Shown: positions 36,208 to 44,698 of the stretch, one piece after another | How the letters are laid out: the number at the start of each line of letters is the position of its first letter | Position numbering within the stretch: the stretch's first letter is position 1 | Translations under genes and position numbers: made by a program | Assembly (NCBI GenBank): GCA_012839925.1 | Contig: DUMJ01000004.1 | Coordinates: 1-58,498, forward strand | DNA length: 58,498 bases | Source of the DNA: a bacterium | GTDB taxonomy: Bacteria > DUMJ01 | Reading direction: 5' to 3' | The notes under the pieces: generated by a model | The model's database searches: none | What the model was told of the DNA's origin: nothing | The model's input: only the letters and a program-made list of their open reading frames with translations

Positions 36208-36480
36208 CTATATCTCATCGATATACTCCTCCATCTTCCTCTTTATCCTGACCAGTCTCTGTTTTACTCTTGTCTTAGATATACCCATATGGTTAGCTAT
36301 CTCTTCTATAGAATAACCACTGGCTTTGAGGATAAATACCTTCCTATCATCATCGCTCAGATTTTCGATAAGTTCTGATAGTTCTACCCTTATCAGTGGA
36401 TCAGTGGTATCTAAAGGTTCGTTAGACTCATCAATGTGACAAAATGTGACAGATGTGACATGTGACAAATGTGACCTCAT
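36208..36480 (-). CDS. Small sigma-70 region-4-like helix-turn-helix protein
   Basis: A 90-residue protein whose C-terminal part reads LSELIENLSDDDRKVFIL then ASGYSIEEIANHMGISKTRV, the region-4 helix-turn-helix of sigma-70 and relatives. No region 2 is present, so it is not a full sigma factor. The ATG overlaps the stop of the prim-pol gene (ATGA). Codons 2-16 are built from one of the heptamer arrays, giving the odd S/T-H-rich start MRSHLSHVTSVTFCH. It is a plausible DNA-binding partner of the replication protein, perhaps binding the arrays. That role is inferred. Confidence 0.8.
   Translation of the reverse strand: MRSHLSHVTSVTFCHIDESNEPLDTTDPLIRVELSELIENLSDDDRKVFILKASGYSIEEIANHMGISKTRVKQRLVRIKRKMEEYIDEI
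36435..36475 (-). repeat. Heptamer array 2 (inverted, TGTCACA x5)
   Basis: TGTGACA on the plus strand at 36435, 36445, 36454 and 36461, plus TGTGACC at 36470. Spacings are 10, 9, 7 and 9, close to a mirror image of array 1. It lies within the first codons of the sigma-4-like gene. Confidence 0.85.
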
Positions 36481-38468
36481 CTTAGCCTCCAGACTTCGTT
36501 AGGGGCTCTTTTTACATCTATAAGCTCTCTCTCTATCATTGTTCTTCTGATCTTATCTGTAAAATCTGAGGTGAGATGAAATTTTCTCATAATATCCCTT
36601 CTACCTTTAGGTTCAGAGCTCAGATACCTGATTATCTTATTTATCACCCTGTTTGTCTCACTCTGACCTATGATCTCTATAGCCTTCAATGTCTGGGGGA
36701 TAAATCTATTAACTATGCTTATAGCCAGGAGAAGGTAATCATCTCTTATAAGGTCTTTCTCCTCTCTGGATATCTCCAGTCCATCATCCACTGCCTGGAG
36801 TATCATTGCTATCTTGTACGATATCCAGGGGATTCTGGCGAGTGTCTTATCAAGATTTGGTTCTTTATCTATCATTGTCTCTAACTTTGATATGAGTCTG
36901 TTAAATATCTCCAACCCTCTCTCTGAGAGATGATATGTTACTCTATTCTTCTCCCAGTAACTGTATATCTTTTTTATGTCTTCCTGGAGGCTTGAAAATC
37001 CGGGGAAATTCTCCAGATCATCTGAGATGATTTCTATCCTCTTTCCCCACCCATGGTTATCTGGATATACCACCAGGAATCTTGGAATCAAACCCGAACT
37101 GATGTCCCCATCCTCAAATGCGGAACTGAAAGAATCCGGTGTGGTTGCAGATAACCAGGATAGATAGGGATTGCATATCCTGATATATCCTCTTCCAAGT
37201 GTCATCTGCTCTATCCTGTCTCCGTCGTAGAGTTTGATAAGGTCTTCCTTTGTGCCTGCCATATAAGTCCTTCTGAAGGCATTGAGCAATCCTGATATCT
37301 CATCTTTCACCAGAAGGCTGGGTCTTCCGTCCCTCTTCGACAGGATTACAAGCAGAGCCTCAGGGGAAAAACTCTGTGGTAAGATCAGTCCATATCTTTT
37401 CTCCTCTTCTTTGGAGTCTTCTCCAAAACAATCTGGTATCTTCTTAAGTAACTCTACCGCCAGATAAAGGGCGGTCGATTTTCTAAATAGCGAGCTCTCC
37501 CCTATAAGGAGTACATAGAGATTTGGCTTTAGCTTTCTAGTCAATCCTGTCATTATTGGAGATGATACATTTGGACCAATTACCGTGCTCAGTACAGCCA
37601 GGATACTCCCTAGGTGATAATCCTTTGGCGCATCCGTTATGCTGGATGCTATATCGAGATATCTGGCGATAAATGGTGCATTGATATTATCTATATCCAG
37701 AGGGTCATCGAAGAGGAGTTCGATATCTGGTTTTCCTTCCTTTAATGATATCTTCTCCCTCTCCCTTTTGTAGATGCTTTCCACCGTCTTTATCACCTCA
37801 GCATCAGGTAACGGAGGATTATTCCTTCTGTTCCAGTCGAGCAGTATGGACAGTGTTTCATTGAATCCCAGGTTTTTACCGAAGAAATGACCGGCAAGAC
37901 TGGCTAAAGAATCGTTCCTCCTGCCACTTTCCACACCCCTGAGGAGGTCATCCACCCAGTTTAGCTCCTTCTTTTTCGTCTCTGTATCTCTCTTTATTAT
38001 CCACTCAGGTATCTCTGCCAGATTTTTTGTCAACGGTCTGACCCACCTATACCTTACCCCTGAGCTATGTAAACTTGGTGGAGCCAGAACATATCCACCT
38101 TCTCCCCTCAGGTCTATACCCGGATAGTAATCTGTGAGATTTTTTACCCCTTCCCTGTATCTAAAGTAATAGTGGAAGCCCCTGCCTGTTTTTACCATAG
38201 ATGTCTCTGGTATGTGGAGTTTATTCTCTGTTATACTCCTGATACCTTCCTCCCCATCCACATCTAGCACCACCAGATCGGAGATAGCACCGGTTACTAT
38301 TGCTATGTTCACATCGTCTTTTGAAAACCATTCATCTAATTCCTTTACAGTTGGGAATCTCCTCTGAAACTCCTTCCACTCTATGAGAGGCTTCTTATCG
38401 ATACCGACTGGAATCACAGAGAAGCCATAATTACATAGATACTCCCTGGCAAAAGTAACTGTTTCCAA
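36477..38468 (-). CDS. Prim-pol / DUF3987 replication protein
   Basis: A 663-residue protein. The N-terminal bifunctional primase-polymerase domain (1-165) has the catalytic LVVLDVDGEEG near 67 and TGRGFHYYFRY near 92. The middle is a DUF3987 helicase-like ATPase with a variant P-loop GESSLFRKST near 327 and LLVKDEISG near 378. The C-terminal 60 residues resemble a winged helix (RRDIMRKFHLTSDFTDKIRR). Such proteins start replication of plasmids, integrative elements and phages. No integrase or capsid gene is close. A consensus promoter and a structured leader lie upstream. Confidence 0.87.
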   Translation of the reverse strand: METVTFAREYLCNYGFSVIPVGIDKKPLIEWKEFQRRFPTVKELDEWFSKDDVNIAIVTGAISDLVVLDVDGEEGIRSITENKLHIPETSMVKTGRGFHYYFRYREGVKNLTDYYPGIDLRGEGGYVLAPPSLHSSGVRYRWVRPLTKNLAEIPEWIIKRDTETKKKELNWVDDLLRGVESGRRNDSLASLAGHFFGKNLGFNETLSILLDWNRRNNPPLPDAEVIKTVESIYKREREKISLKEGKPDIELLFDDPLDIDNINAPFIARYLDIASSITDAPKDYHLGSILAVLSTVIGPNVSSPIMTGLTRKLKPNLYVLLIGESSLFRKSTALYLAVELLKKIPDCFGEDSKEEEKRYGLILPQSFSPEALLVILSKRDGRPSLLVKDEISGLLNAFRRTYMAGTKEDLIKLYDGDRIEQMTLGRGYIRICNPYLSWLSATTPDSFSSAFEDGDISSGLIPRFLVVYPDNHGWGKRIEIISDDLENFPGFSSLQEDIKKIYSYWEKNRVTYHLSERGLEIFNRLISKLETMIDKEPNLDKTLARIPWISYKIAMILQAVDDGLEISREEKDLIRDDYLLLAISIVNRFIPQTLKAIEIIGQSETNRVINKIIRYLSSEPKGRRDIMRKFHLTSDFTDKIRRTMIERELIDVKRAPNEVWRLR

Positions 38469-38506
38469 TACTGTTCCCTCCCAATATAAAAGATTTTGTA
38501 TTGGCA

Positions 38507-38587
38507 GGAACTACTCTCTGTGATATGATATAGATATGGTCTTCGAGTAAGTTCCGCCGTCCTAGACTCCCCCAATGAGTCTAGGAC
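38507..38587 (-). promoter_or_regulatory. Two-hairpin leader of the prim-pol gene
   Basis: Hairpin 1 is a perfect 11-bp stem GTCCTAGACTC/GAGTCTAGGAC (38559-38569 and 38577-38587) with a 7-base loop. Hairpin 2 pairs GGAACTACTC (38507-38516) with GAGTAAGTTCC (38545-38555), with one bulged base. Both lie between the promoter and the ATG at 38468. Confidence 0.75.
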
Positions 38588-38598
38588 CACCTTTGATG

Positions 38599-38627
38599 AT
38601 TATACAGTATAATAAATAGATTGTCAA
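38599..38627 (-). promoter_or_regulatory. Sigma-70 promoter of the prim-pol gene
   Basis: On the minus strand TTGACA (38627-38622), 17-base spacer, TATAAT (38604-38599), a perfect consensus. Confidence 0.9.
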
Positions 38628-38687
38628 TATGTAAATTGATATTTAAAATCTACTATGACAAGGTAATTTCAGGGAGAGAATATATAA

Positions 38688-38801
38688 AGCTGGGACAAGT
38701 ATTCTGTCCTTTGCAAATGCCATACGGAGGGAGAGGTAGTCCCTGAGGATAGACTGAAAAGACCTTTAGATACGGATTATCGGATTGAAAGCATTGGGTA
38801 G
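38688..38801 (+). pseudogene. Possible decayed ORF
   Basis: A 37-codon open stretch between stops reads YSVLCKCHTEGEVVPEDRLK then RPLDTDYRIESIG and TAG. Amino-acid composition is coding-like but there is no start codon or ribosome site. The family is not recognised. It lies in the gap between the prim-pol promoter and repeat copy D. Confidence 0.3.
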
Positions 38802-38853
38802 AACAACAAGAATCAGGATAAGGGAATTAACGTCTGGCTGTCAATAATATCCT

Positions 38854-38881
38854 GTAGGGGCAATTCATGAATTGCCCCTAC
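38854..38881. repeat. Dispersed repeat, copy D (palindrome core only)
   Basis: Only the perfect 28-bp palindrome (half-site GTAGGGGCAATTCA) and a few flanking bases are present. Confidence 0.85.
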
Positions 38882-38976
38882 TATTTTGTTTTTTGATGAT
38901 GTGATTCGAGAAATTTAATAAGATACAATTTACAAAAAATATTCATCCTTTTGATGTCGACTCATCCAAATAGATA

Positions 38977-39009
38977 TATAGGGGGATGGAGAACTTTCCA
39001 TCCCCTATA
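38977..39009 (-). terminator. Hairpin downstream of the lipoprotein gene
   Basis: TATAGGGGGATGGA (38977-38990) pairs with TCCATCCCCTATA (38997-39009) around GAACTT. It lies 4 bases past the stop. The T run is weak. Confidence 0.6.
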
Positions 39010-39012
39010 AGT

Positions 39013-39792
39013 TTAAAGCGTAGGAGCAGATGCCTGTATTACATTTCTATCTGTTATTGAGCCGTCACTATTTATATCAAACACATACCAGTAAAAATGA
39101 TTTGCCGTTTGAGTTGTAGGTACATTATATGTCTTTATAAGAGAAGCCCCGGAATAGACCTTTACTACTGCACCAGAATGGGCTAAATCTCCTGTCCCAT
39201 ACCAATGGTGTACAAAGTACTTATATTTTTGAGTATATCTCTGATATATAGTGACTGTCTCTGGTCCATAACTGGTAGTATCGTCTGTATCCAGCTTAGC
39301 GAATGGATATGCAGTGTCAGAACCTTCTTCTCCAAAGTATACCTCATAGCCTAAGTCGCCATTGTTATCTGAGGTAGGTACCAGTAGATGGCTGTCCAGG
39401 TCTTCGGGATTTTCTCCCCATGTCAGGACTATTCTTATCTGCCCAGCGGCTGTAGGTGGAGAAAGGGCAAAGTTGACATTGGTAGTCTCCTGGTCACCAA
39501 CAACCAGTACCTGCTTACTATCAGTGATATAGCCTGTTTTTGATGCTGTAACGGTCTGAGTACCGGCTGGAACATTCTCCAGCTTATAGGTGCCATTAGA
39601 CCCGGTGGTTGTCTGTATCCCACCTGCTTTTACGGTAGCTCCAGATAGAGCGTCTCCCGTGACAGCATTTTTTACAGTCCCGGAGATAGAACCAGTCCCA
39701 GTTACACAACTTAAGCATCCTCCCAGCTGACCAGTAGCAAAGAAAAGTAGCGTGACAAATAATAACAGCTTGATTGTAGTTCGCCTCTTCAT
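39013..39792 (-). CDS. Lipoprotein with carboxypeptidase-regulatory-like domain
   Basis: A 259-residue protein. A lipoprotein signal has its lipobox at LGGC (Cys26). A carboxypeptidase-regulatory-like beta-sandwich follows (about 32-118: GSISGTVKNAVTGDALSGAT, GSNGTYKLENVPAGTQTVTA). After it comes a YfaP-like segment (about 125-240, VLTWGENPEDLDSHLLVP). The ATG at 39792 follows GAGGAGG; the longer frame from 39849 lacks a ribosome site. It is a surface or periplasmic protein, possibly binding carbohydrate or metal. Its signal peptide closely resembles that of the lipoprotein at 44967. Confidence 0.85.
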   Translation of the reverse strand: MKRRTTIKLLLFVTLLFFATGQLGGCLSCVTGTGSISGTVKNAVTGDALSGATVKAGGIQTTTGSNGTYKLENVPAGTQTVTASKTGYITDSKQVLVVGDQETTNVNFALSPPTAAGQIRIVLTWGENPEDLDSHLLVPTSDNNGDLGYEVYFGEEGSDTAYPFAKLDTDDTTSYGPETVTIYQRYTQKYKYFVHHWYGTGDLAHSGAVVKVYSGASLIKTYNVPTTQTANHFYWYVFDINSDGSITDRNVIQASAPTL

Positions 39793-39876
39793 CTCTTTAT
39801 TCACCTCCTCTCTTTTTAGTTGTACTAGAAAACACCTTAAGCATAGCATATTAAGATGTAAGTAGTCAAGAACGTG

Positions 39877-40185
39877 TGTTATCGTTCTGTGATATTGTCA
39901 TGGGTAAATAGTTCTGACCTATTCCCCCCACCTCTATCCTCCCCCGAGATGGGGGAGGAAGGAAAGAGAGCGTCCCCCCGATGGACTCCCCTATTCCCCT
40001 CTCTCTTGACGGGAGAGGGTAGGGGTGAGGGTGAGAAGTAAGAACGTTCCCCCGAGATGGGGGAGGATAAAGGCATGGGATTATTATAAAAGACGAGATT
40101 GTAGGGGCAATTCATGAATTGCCCCTACGGGATACAGCTCATATGTTTCATTTCCTTCCCCTGACATTTTCACAGACTATTGACA
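39877..40185 (-). repeat. Dispersed intergenic repeat, copy E (full length)
   Basis: Reverse-complement copy of the 18245-18570 element over about 310 bases, including both ends (GTTATCGTTCTGTGATATTG and GACTATTGACA). The palindrome is at 40101-40128. A 78-codon open frame inside it is an artefact of the repeat. Confidence 0.92.
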
Positions 40186-40193
40186 GTTAATCT

Positions 40194-40292
40194 ATGGTTA
40201 GTAGACTCATTGTTTCTGATGCTAGTCCCATAATCATTTTTGCACGTTCCAATCATCTATCTGTTTTGAAAGATGTTACCGGTTTTAGATAG
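40194..40292 (+). pseudogene. Truncated DUF3368/PIN-type toxin N-terminus
   Basis: ATG at 40194 opens a 32-codon frame with MVSRLIVSDASPIIIFARSN, then HLSVLKDVTGFR and TAG. The DASPxIxxAR start is that of DUF3368 PIN-domain toxins (usually about 160 residues). The remaining domain is absent. It begins 9 bases after repeat copy E. Confidence 0.6.
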
Positions 40293-40595
40293 AAGAAGTA
40301 AAAGGGCAGACCAATCTAGCCAGCGGACGGATTCATGCAGGTTTCCTCTCCCATCTCGCCACTTTTTCCCTATTGTATCAGGTTTAGGTATCTAACGTGT
40401 TGCATCCAAACAGTTGCTTGCCGCCAATATTACCAATTCTTCATTATGACTTCCGTCCAGTCTGCTGCCGGAAAAGTACTGGATAATAGCGTCATTCAGC
40501 AATAAATCAAAAATAAGTATTCACTCTGGTCTATTCCTTTATATACTATCCTGCTGCATCTACCTGTAAAACGATGATGAAAACCTCTTTTCTGG
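40293..40595. other. Degenerate stretch without an intact gene
   Basis: No intact gene is seen. On the minus strand a frame from about 40510 reads SGSRLDGSHNEELVILAASN then CLDATR, TAG at 40392-40394, and continues coherently as IPKPDTIGKKWRDGRG in the same frame. This suggests a decayed gene of unknown family. Confidence 0.4.
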
Positions 40596-41567
40596 TTAAA
40601 ACCCATATATTTCCTTACTAATTTTTAAAAATTCCTCACACATAGCCTCTATAGCCTCTTGTCTATGTCCTGCACCTTCTGGATCTGTATACCACCTGGG
40701 GATAAAACCTCCATTGGGTAGACGAGCCAGGGTTCTTACCATATTTCTACAATAAGACCTTATTTCGTCAAGGGTGCCATATACCATGGTATTTTGAATA
40801 TCAACAGGAGAGAAGAACGTTATCCTGCCACCAAAGCGTCTACCTAAAAGTTCCAGCCCCATATTTTCTTGCTGGTCCATATGAATAACATCCAGTCCTA
40901 TCTCTATCAGATCATCCAGAATATCTACAATATAGCCACAACTATGCAGAAAAGTAAACATACCAGCATTATGTGCAGCTTCAAAAATACGAGCATAACG
41001 AGGTTCCCAGATTTTACGCCATGCACTAGGAGAGATCATTAATTTGTTCTGTAATCCCCAATCATCGGCTATAATAAATCCATCAGCTCCTGAGACCTTA
41101 TATTTCTCAATTGCAATAAGATTCATCTCTACCAAGATATCTATAAGAGACTCCAATTTTTCTGGCGCATCATATATATCTAACCAGGTGTTTTCCAAAC
41201 CGCGGATAAAATGTACCCTCTCATAGATGGAAATACCAGAAGCTAATAAGAATTTATCTCCAGCCTTCTCTCTTATTCCTTCCAGATTTTTCCAACGATT
41301 AATGTCATGAATGTCTGGTATTTTAAGCTTATCAAAATCCTCCCAACTTTTTAATGGAAATTCTTTTACCTCTCCTAACAATGTCTTCCCCTTACTCTTC
41401 CAGACCGCTCCCCACTCATCGATCCCATCAGGAGGACGGGCGTCTGGAGAAGGATTTGCACCACACGTTACAAAGTCAGATCCATATTCAGGAGGAAAAT
41501 CATAAGCTAACCGATCAGGGGTCTGGAACTTAATTGTACGTATAACTACTTCTCTACTGGGTAACAT
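40596..41567 (-). CDS. Uroporphyrinogen decarboxylase (URO-D) superfamily protein
   Basis: A 323-residue protein of the URO-D/MtaA fold. It has the start PSREVVIRTIKFQTPDRLA, FLHSCGYIVDILDDL near 208 (the HxCG zinc motif of corrinoid methyltransferase-type members) and IHMDQQENMGL near 230. It is more like the catabolic members found beside sugar transporters or glycosidases than heme-biosynthetic HemE. It lies 12 bases after the two sugar permease genes and is co-transcribed with them. The reaction is unknown; demethylation of a methoxylated compound is one possibility. Confidence 0.87.
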   Translation of the reverse strand: MLPSREVVIRTIKFQTPDRLAYDFPPEYGSDFVTCGANPSPDARPPDGIDEWGAVWKSKGKTLLGEVKEFPLKSWEDFDKLKIPDIHDINRWKNLEGIREKAGDKFLLASGISIYERVHFIRGLENTWLDIYDAPEKLESLIDILVEMNLIAIEKYKVSGADGFIIADDWGLQNKLMISPSAWRKIWEPRYARIFEAAHNAGMFTFLHSCGYIVDILDDLIEIGLDVIHMDQQENMGLELLGRRFGGRITFFSPVDIQNTMVYGTLDEIRSYCRNMVRTLARLPNGGFIPRWYTDPEGAGHRQEAIEAMCEEFLKISKEIYGF

Positions 41568-41579
41568 TTGTAATTCTCC

Positions 41580-42413
41580 TTACATTTTAAGCCCTGTTAA
41601 TACAATCCCCTGAATAAACTGCTTCTGGAAGATAAAGAATACAATTAAAACCGGGATAACACTGATGGTAGCTCCTGCCATAACCAATCCATAATTAGTC
41701 CACCACTGCTGAGAAAACATTGAAAGTCCTACCGGAAGAGTAAATTTATCCTCATTATTGAGAACTATTAGAGGCCAGAGGAAGTTATCCCAATTCCACA
41801 TAAAAGTGAATATCCCTAATGCGGCTAAAACAGGTTTGCACTGCGGTAGAATAATACTCCAAAAAGTACGGAACTCACCGCATCCATCTACTATAGCTGC
41901 TTCTCTAAGTTCATTTGGTATACTGGACATAAATTGACGCATAAGAAATATGCCAAATGTACTATACAATCCCGGAATAATCAATGCTAAATGGCTATTA
42001 ATCCAGCCTAATTTTGAGATTATAAGATAGAGAGGTATCATAGTCACGGCAAATGGAATCATCATTGTAGAAAGGATCATCATAAATATAACTTCTTTAC
42101 CCCAAAAATTGAATTTGGCAAACACATAACCAACAAAGGAACTGGTAAGTAAAGCGGATGCTGTAATAATAACACTTATATAACCACTGTTAAGGAAGAA
42201 TCTCCCAAAATTTAGCTTAGTAAAAATCTGAGTATAATACTCTAAGGTTGGAGGTTTAGGAATCAAAGTTGGAGGATAAGAAATAATCTGAGGTGGGGTC
42301 TTAAAACTGGTGCTTATCATCCATATAAATGGGAAAAGCGTCACAATAGACCCTAGAGAAAGGACCAGTATTTCAATAATCTTTACAATATCTATATGAA
42401 CATTCTCTCTCAT
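41580..42413 (-). CDS. Carbohydrate ABC transporter permease (MalG-type)
   Basis: A 277-residue inner-membrane protein with six helices. The ATPase-contact EAA loop reads ELREAAIVDGCGEFRTFWSI then ILPQCKP near 165-192. An N-terminal PFIWMISTSFK is typical of MalG-type permeases. It pairs with the upstream MalF-type gene, one base apart. No ATPase gene is in the operon, so a shared MsmX/UgpC-type ATPase elsewhere is expected. Confidence 0.93.
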   Translation of the reverse strand: MRENVHIDIVKIIEILVLSLGSIVTLFPFIWMISTSFKTPPQIISYPPTLIPKPPTLEYYTQIFTKLNFGRFFLNSGYISVIITASALLTSSFVGYVFAKFNFWGKEVIFMMILSTMMIPFAVTMIPLYLIISKLGWINSHLALIIPGLYSTFGIFLMRQFMSSIPNELREAAIVDGCGEFRTFWSIILPQCKPVLAALGIFTFMWNWDNFLWPLIVLNNEDKFTLPVGLSMFSQQWWTNYGLVMAGATISVIPVLIVFFIFQKQFIQGIVLTGLKM

Positions 42414-42414
42414 A

Positions 42415-43320
42415 TCAGTACTCCCATCGTGTTCTTAATAGTCTTAACTGAATTATGGTAAGTATCAGAATAATACCAAACAGAATAAAGGCGGTAGCAG
42501 ACGCATAACCTAATTGGAAATAGGAAAATGCCCGCTGATATAGATGAACTACTATTGTCCTCGTAGAATCAAGTGGACCACTGCCTGGTGTACCCAAAAG
42601 AACAAACATTTCAGTAAATACCTGAAGACTGCCTATTACTCCTGTTACCAGGACAAAGGTAATAGTCGGCATTAAAAGGGGAATAGTAATATTCCTAAAT
42701 AATTGCCATCTATTAGCTCCATCTATCATCGCAGCTTCATAGAATGTCTGAGGGATTCCCTGCAGACCTGCTAAAAATATGACCATTGTATATCCAACAC
42801 CATGCCATATTGCCATAATTATCACAGCAGGCATAGCCAGGTTAGGGTCCTGAAGCCACATTAACCTTGGGACACCAAATATTCCCAGAACTTCATTTAT
42901 CAATCCAAATTCAGGTTGATATAACCATCTCCATACCACAGAGATAGCTACTAAAGAGGAAACTACCGGAGCGAAATAGATGGCTCTAAAAAGGGTGGCT
43001 AATTTCCCAAGCCCGTTAATTCCTACTGCCAGAAGCAGGGCTAAAATACCTCCCAGAGGGATTGTCACAATAGAATAGTAAACAGTATTCCATAAAGATT
43101 TATAAAATAAAGGGTCTTCTTTTAATACTTTCAGATAATTTGAAAATCCTATAAATCTTACAGGTTCTCCTAAGGTCCAATTATGAAGACTCAAATAAAA
43201 TGCATATCCCATTGCCCCATAAGAGAAGACTATATAAAATATAATAGTGGGTATAATAGCAACTAAAATCAGCATATTTCTTGAAGAAAATAGATTTTTA
43301 TATTTTCTAATCCTTCCCAT
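42415..43320 (-). CDS. Carbohydrate ABC transporter permease (MalF/UgpA-type)
   Basis: A 301-residue membrane protein with six helices and the EAA loop TFYEAAMIDGANRWQLFRNI near 190-209. It forms the channel with the MalG-type partner. It follows the binding-protein gene with a 76-base gap that contains a stable hairpin (43346-43379), often used to set different expression levels. Confidence 0.93.
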   Translation of the reverse strand: MGRIRKYKNLFSSRNMLILVAIIPTIIFYIVFSYGAMGYAFYLSLHNWTLGEPVRFIGFSNYLKVLKEDPLFYKSLWNTVYYSIVTIPLGGILALLLAVGINGLGKLATLFRAIYFAPVVSSLVAISVVWRWLYQPEFGLINEVLGIFGVPRLMWLQDPNLAMPAVIIMAIWHGVGYTMVIFLAGLQGIPQTFYEAAMIDGANRWQLFRNITIPLLMPTITFVLVTGVIGSLQVFTEMFVLLGTPGSGPLDSTRTIVVHLYQRAFSYFQLGYASATAFILFGIILILTIIQLRLLRTRWEY

Positions 43321-43345
43321 ACCTCAGAGTCCTCCTGAAATAATG

Positions 43346-43379
43346 GGTGAGGACACCCTTCATTTCAGGTATCCTCACC
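43346..43379 (-). promoter_or_regulatory. Intercistronic hairpin between binding-protein and permease genes
   Basis: GGTGAGGA (43346-43353) and TCCTCACC (43372-43379) form an 8-bp stem with an 18-base loop and no T run. It probably stabilises the upstream mRNA or causes partial termination. Confidence 0.6.
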
Positions 43380-43396
43380 TGTGATATTATGGAAAA

Positions 43397-44698
43397 TTAT
43401 TCCTTAGGTGGTTTATACTTACGTTCGACATTCCATTTAACAGGATTTTCCTTAAGCGCATTATCAAGTTCAGCTTTAGTGGCTTTTAAGGCATCTTCTA
43501 CCGACATACCCTGGAATATTCTGGTTTCCAAATTATTAAGAATAGGATCTATAAATTCAGGACGTTCTCCCGGGAATATTGTATAAGGAATTTCCTTATT
43601 AAGTACTCTCAAAACAGGGTCTAATCTGATGCCAGGATCACCCCATAGAGCCTTTTTGCCAGGAACTGTACCCAATTCCTGATTAAGCTTTATCGCATAT
43701 TTGTTATCATCGTATAGCCACTTCAAGAATTTGAAAGCAGCCTGCTTCTTCTCTTCTGGAACAGACTTTAAAACAGCATACTGGACTTCCCAGTTGTTCC
43801 TAGCTACTACCGGGTACATCTTCCCGCTCTCAGTAGGGAGTGTAAATGCGCCATATTTTAACTTGGGATAGTTATAATTTACCCATCCAGTAAACCAGGT
43901 CCAGCCATAAACCATAGCAGCCTTCTGTGTTCCGAATGCTTCTGTAAATGTCAAAAAACCTGGCTCTGTTACCTTATCTTTAAAGATTAAATCCCTTAAG
44001 AAGGTGAGAGACTTTATCCCAGGTGTTCCTGTGTAAGATTCGTCTGCACCTGTTCCATCTTTGTTATATAGCCATCCTCCCTGCTGATATTTAAAATCTT
44101 CCCATATATACTGGAGATATCCCCCACCAGTAAAAGCAAATCCTGCAACCTGAATTTTCCCCTTGTCGTCATATTTAGTGAGCTTTTTGGCTGCAGTCCT
44201 GAGTTCTTCCCAAGTTTTCGGAGTTGCTCCTAAACCAGCCTTTTTCCACATATCAACATTATAATAGATCAAAGAAGACATTATACCAAGAGGATAATAG
44301 TACATCTTACCATCCGGCATAACAAAACCAGCATCAAAATTGAGATATTCTTTTCTTATCTTGGATAATGGAAAGAGATCTTCTGGATAAGGAGTTAAAA
44401 ATTGTACAAATCTGGTGGTTTGAGCATTATGAAACTGGATTATATCTGCTGGTGCCTGTCCTGCCATTATTCCTGCTAATAGCTTTTTCCAGTACTCATC
44501 TCCTGAAACAATCATAGTCTTAAACTCTATCTCTGGGTGCAATTTGGAGTATTCCTCTAATTTTGGCTTAAGAGCCTCCATTCTTGGAGAATGCCAGTCC
44601 CATACGGTAAGAGTCATCTTCTGGGCACTTGCTAAAGTTGAAAATACTGAAATCAACAAACTGACCATACATACTACACTTACAAATCTCTTCAACAT
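43397..44698 (-). CDS. Sugar ABC transporter substrate-binding protein
   Basis: A 433-residue extracytoplasmic solute-binding protein of the UgpB/MalE class. A Sec signal (1-25) ends STLASAQ with no lipobox Cys, so it is probably free in a periplasm. The mature part has the two-lobe fold with MAGQAPADIIQFHN near 78-91 and AAMVYGWTWFTGW near 260. The ligand is likely an oligosaccharide or glycoside. It is first in the operon with two permeases and the URO-D-like gene. AGGAGG precedes the ATG, which overlaps the end of a possible 19-codon leader ORF. Confidence 0.93.
   Translation of the reverse strand: MLKRFVSVVCMVSLLISVFSTLASAQKMTLTVWDWHSPRMEALKPKLEEYSKLHPEIEFKTMIVSGDEYWKKLLAGIMAGQAPADIIQFHNAQTTRFVQFLTPYPEDLFPLSKIRKEYLNFDAGFVMPDGKMYYYPLGIMSSLIYYNVDMWKKAGLGATPKTWEELRTAAKKLTKYDDKGKIQVAGFAFTGGGYLQYIWEDFKYQQGGWLYNKDGTGADESYTGTPGIKSLTFLRDLIFKDKVTEPGFLTFTEAFGTQKAAMVYGWTWFTGWVNYNYPKLKYGAFTLPTESGKMYPVVARNNWEVQYAVLKSVPEEKKQAAFKFLKWLYDDNKYAIKLNQELGTVPGKKALWGDPGIRLDPVLRVLNKEIPYTIFPGERPEFIDPILNNLETRIFQGMSVEDALKATKAELDNALKENPVKWNVERKYKPPKE

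Noticed and set aside
38640..38860. Possible riboswitch or other structured RNA upstream of repeat copy D
   Set aside because: Small hairpins such as GGGACA/TGTCC are present, but no known riboswitch core could be matched; a decayed reading frame explains part of it.
39879..40115. 78-codon minus-strand open frame rich in SPLPSPVKREG-type sequence
   Set aside because: It lies wholly inside repeat copy E; the low-complexity translation is a by-product of the GC-rich repeat and is not a gene.
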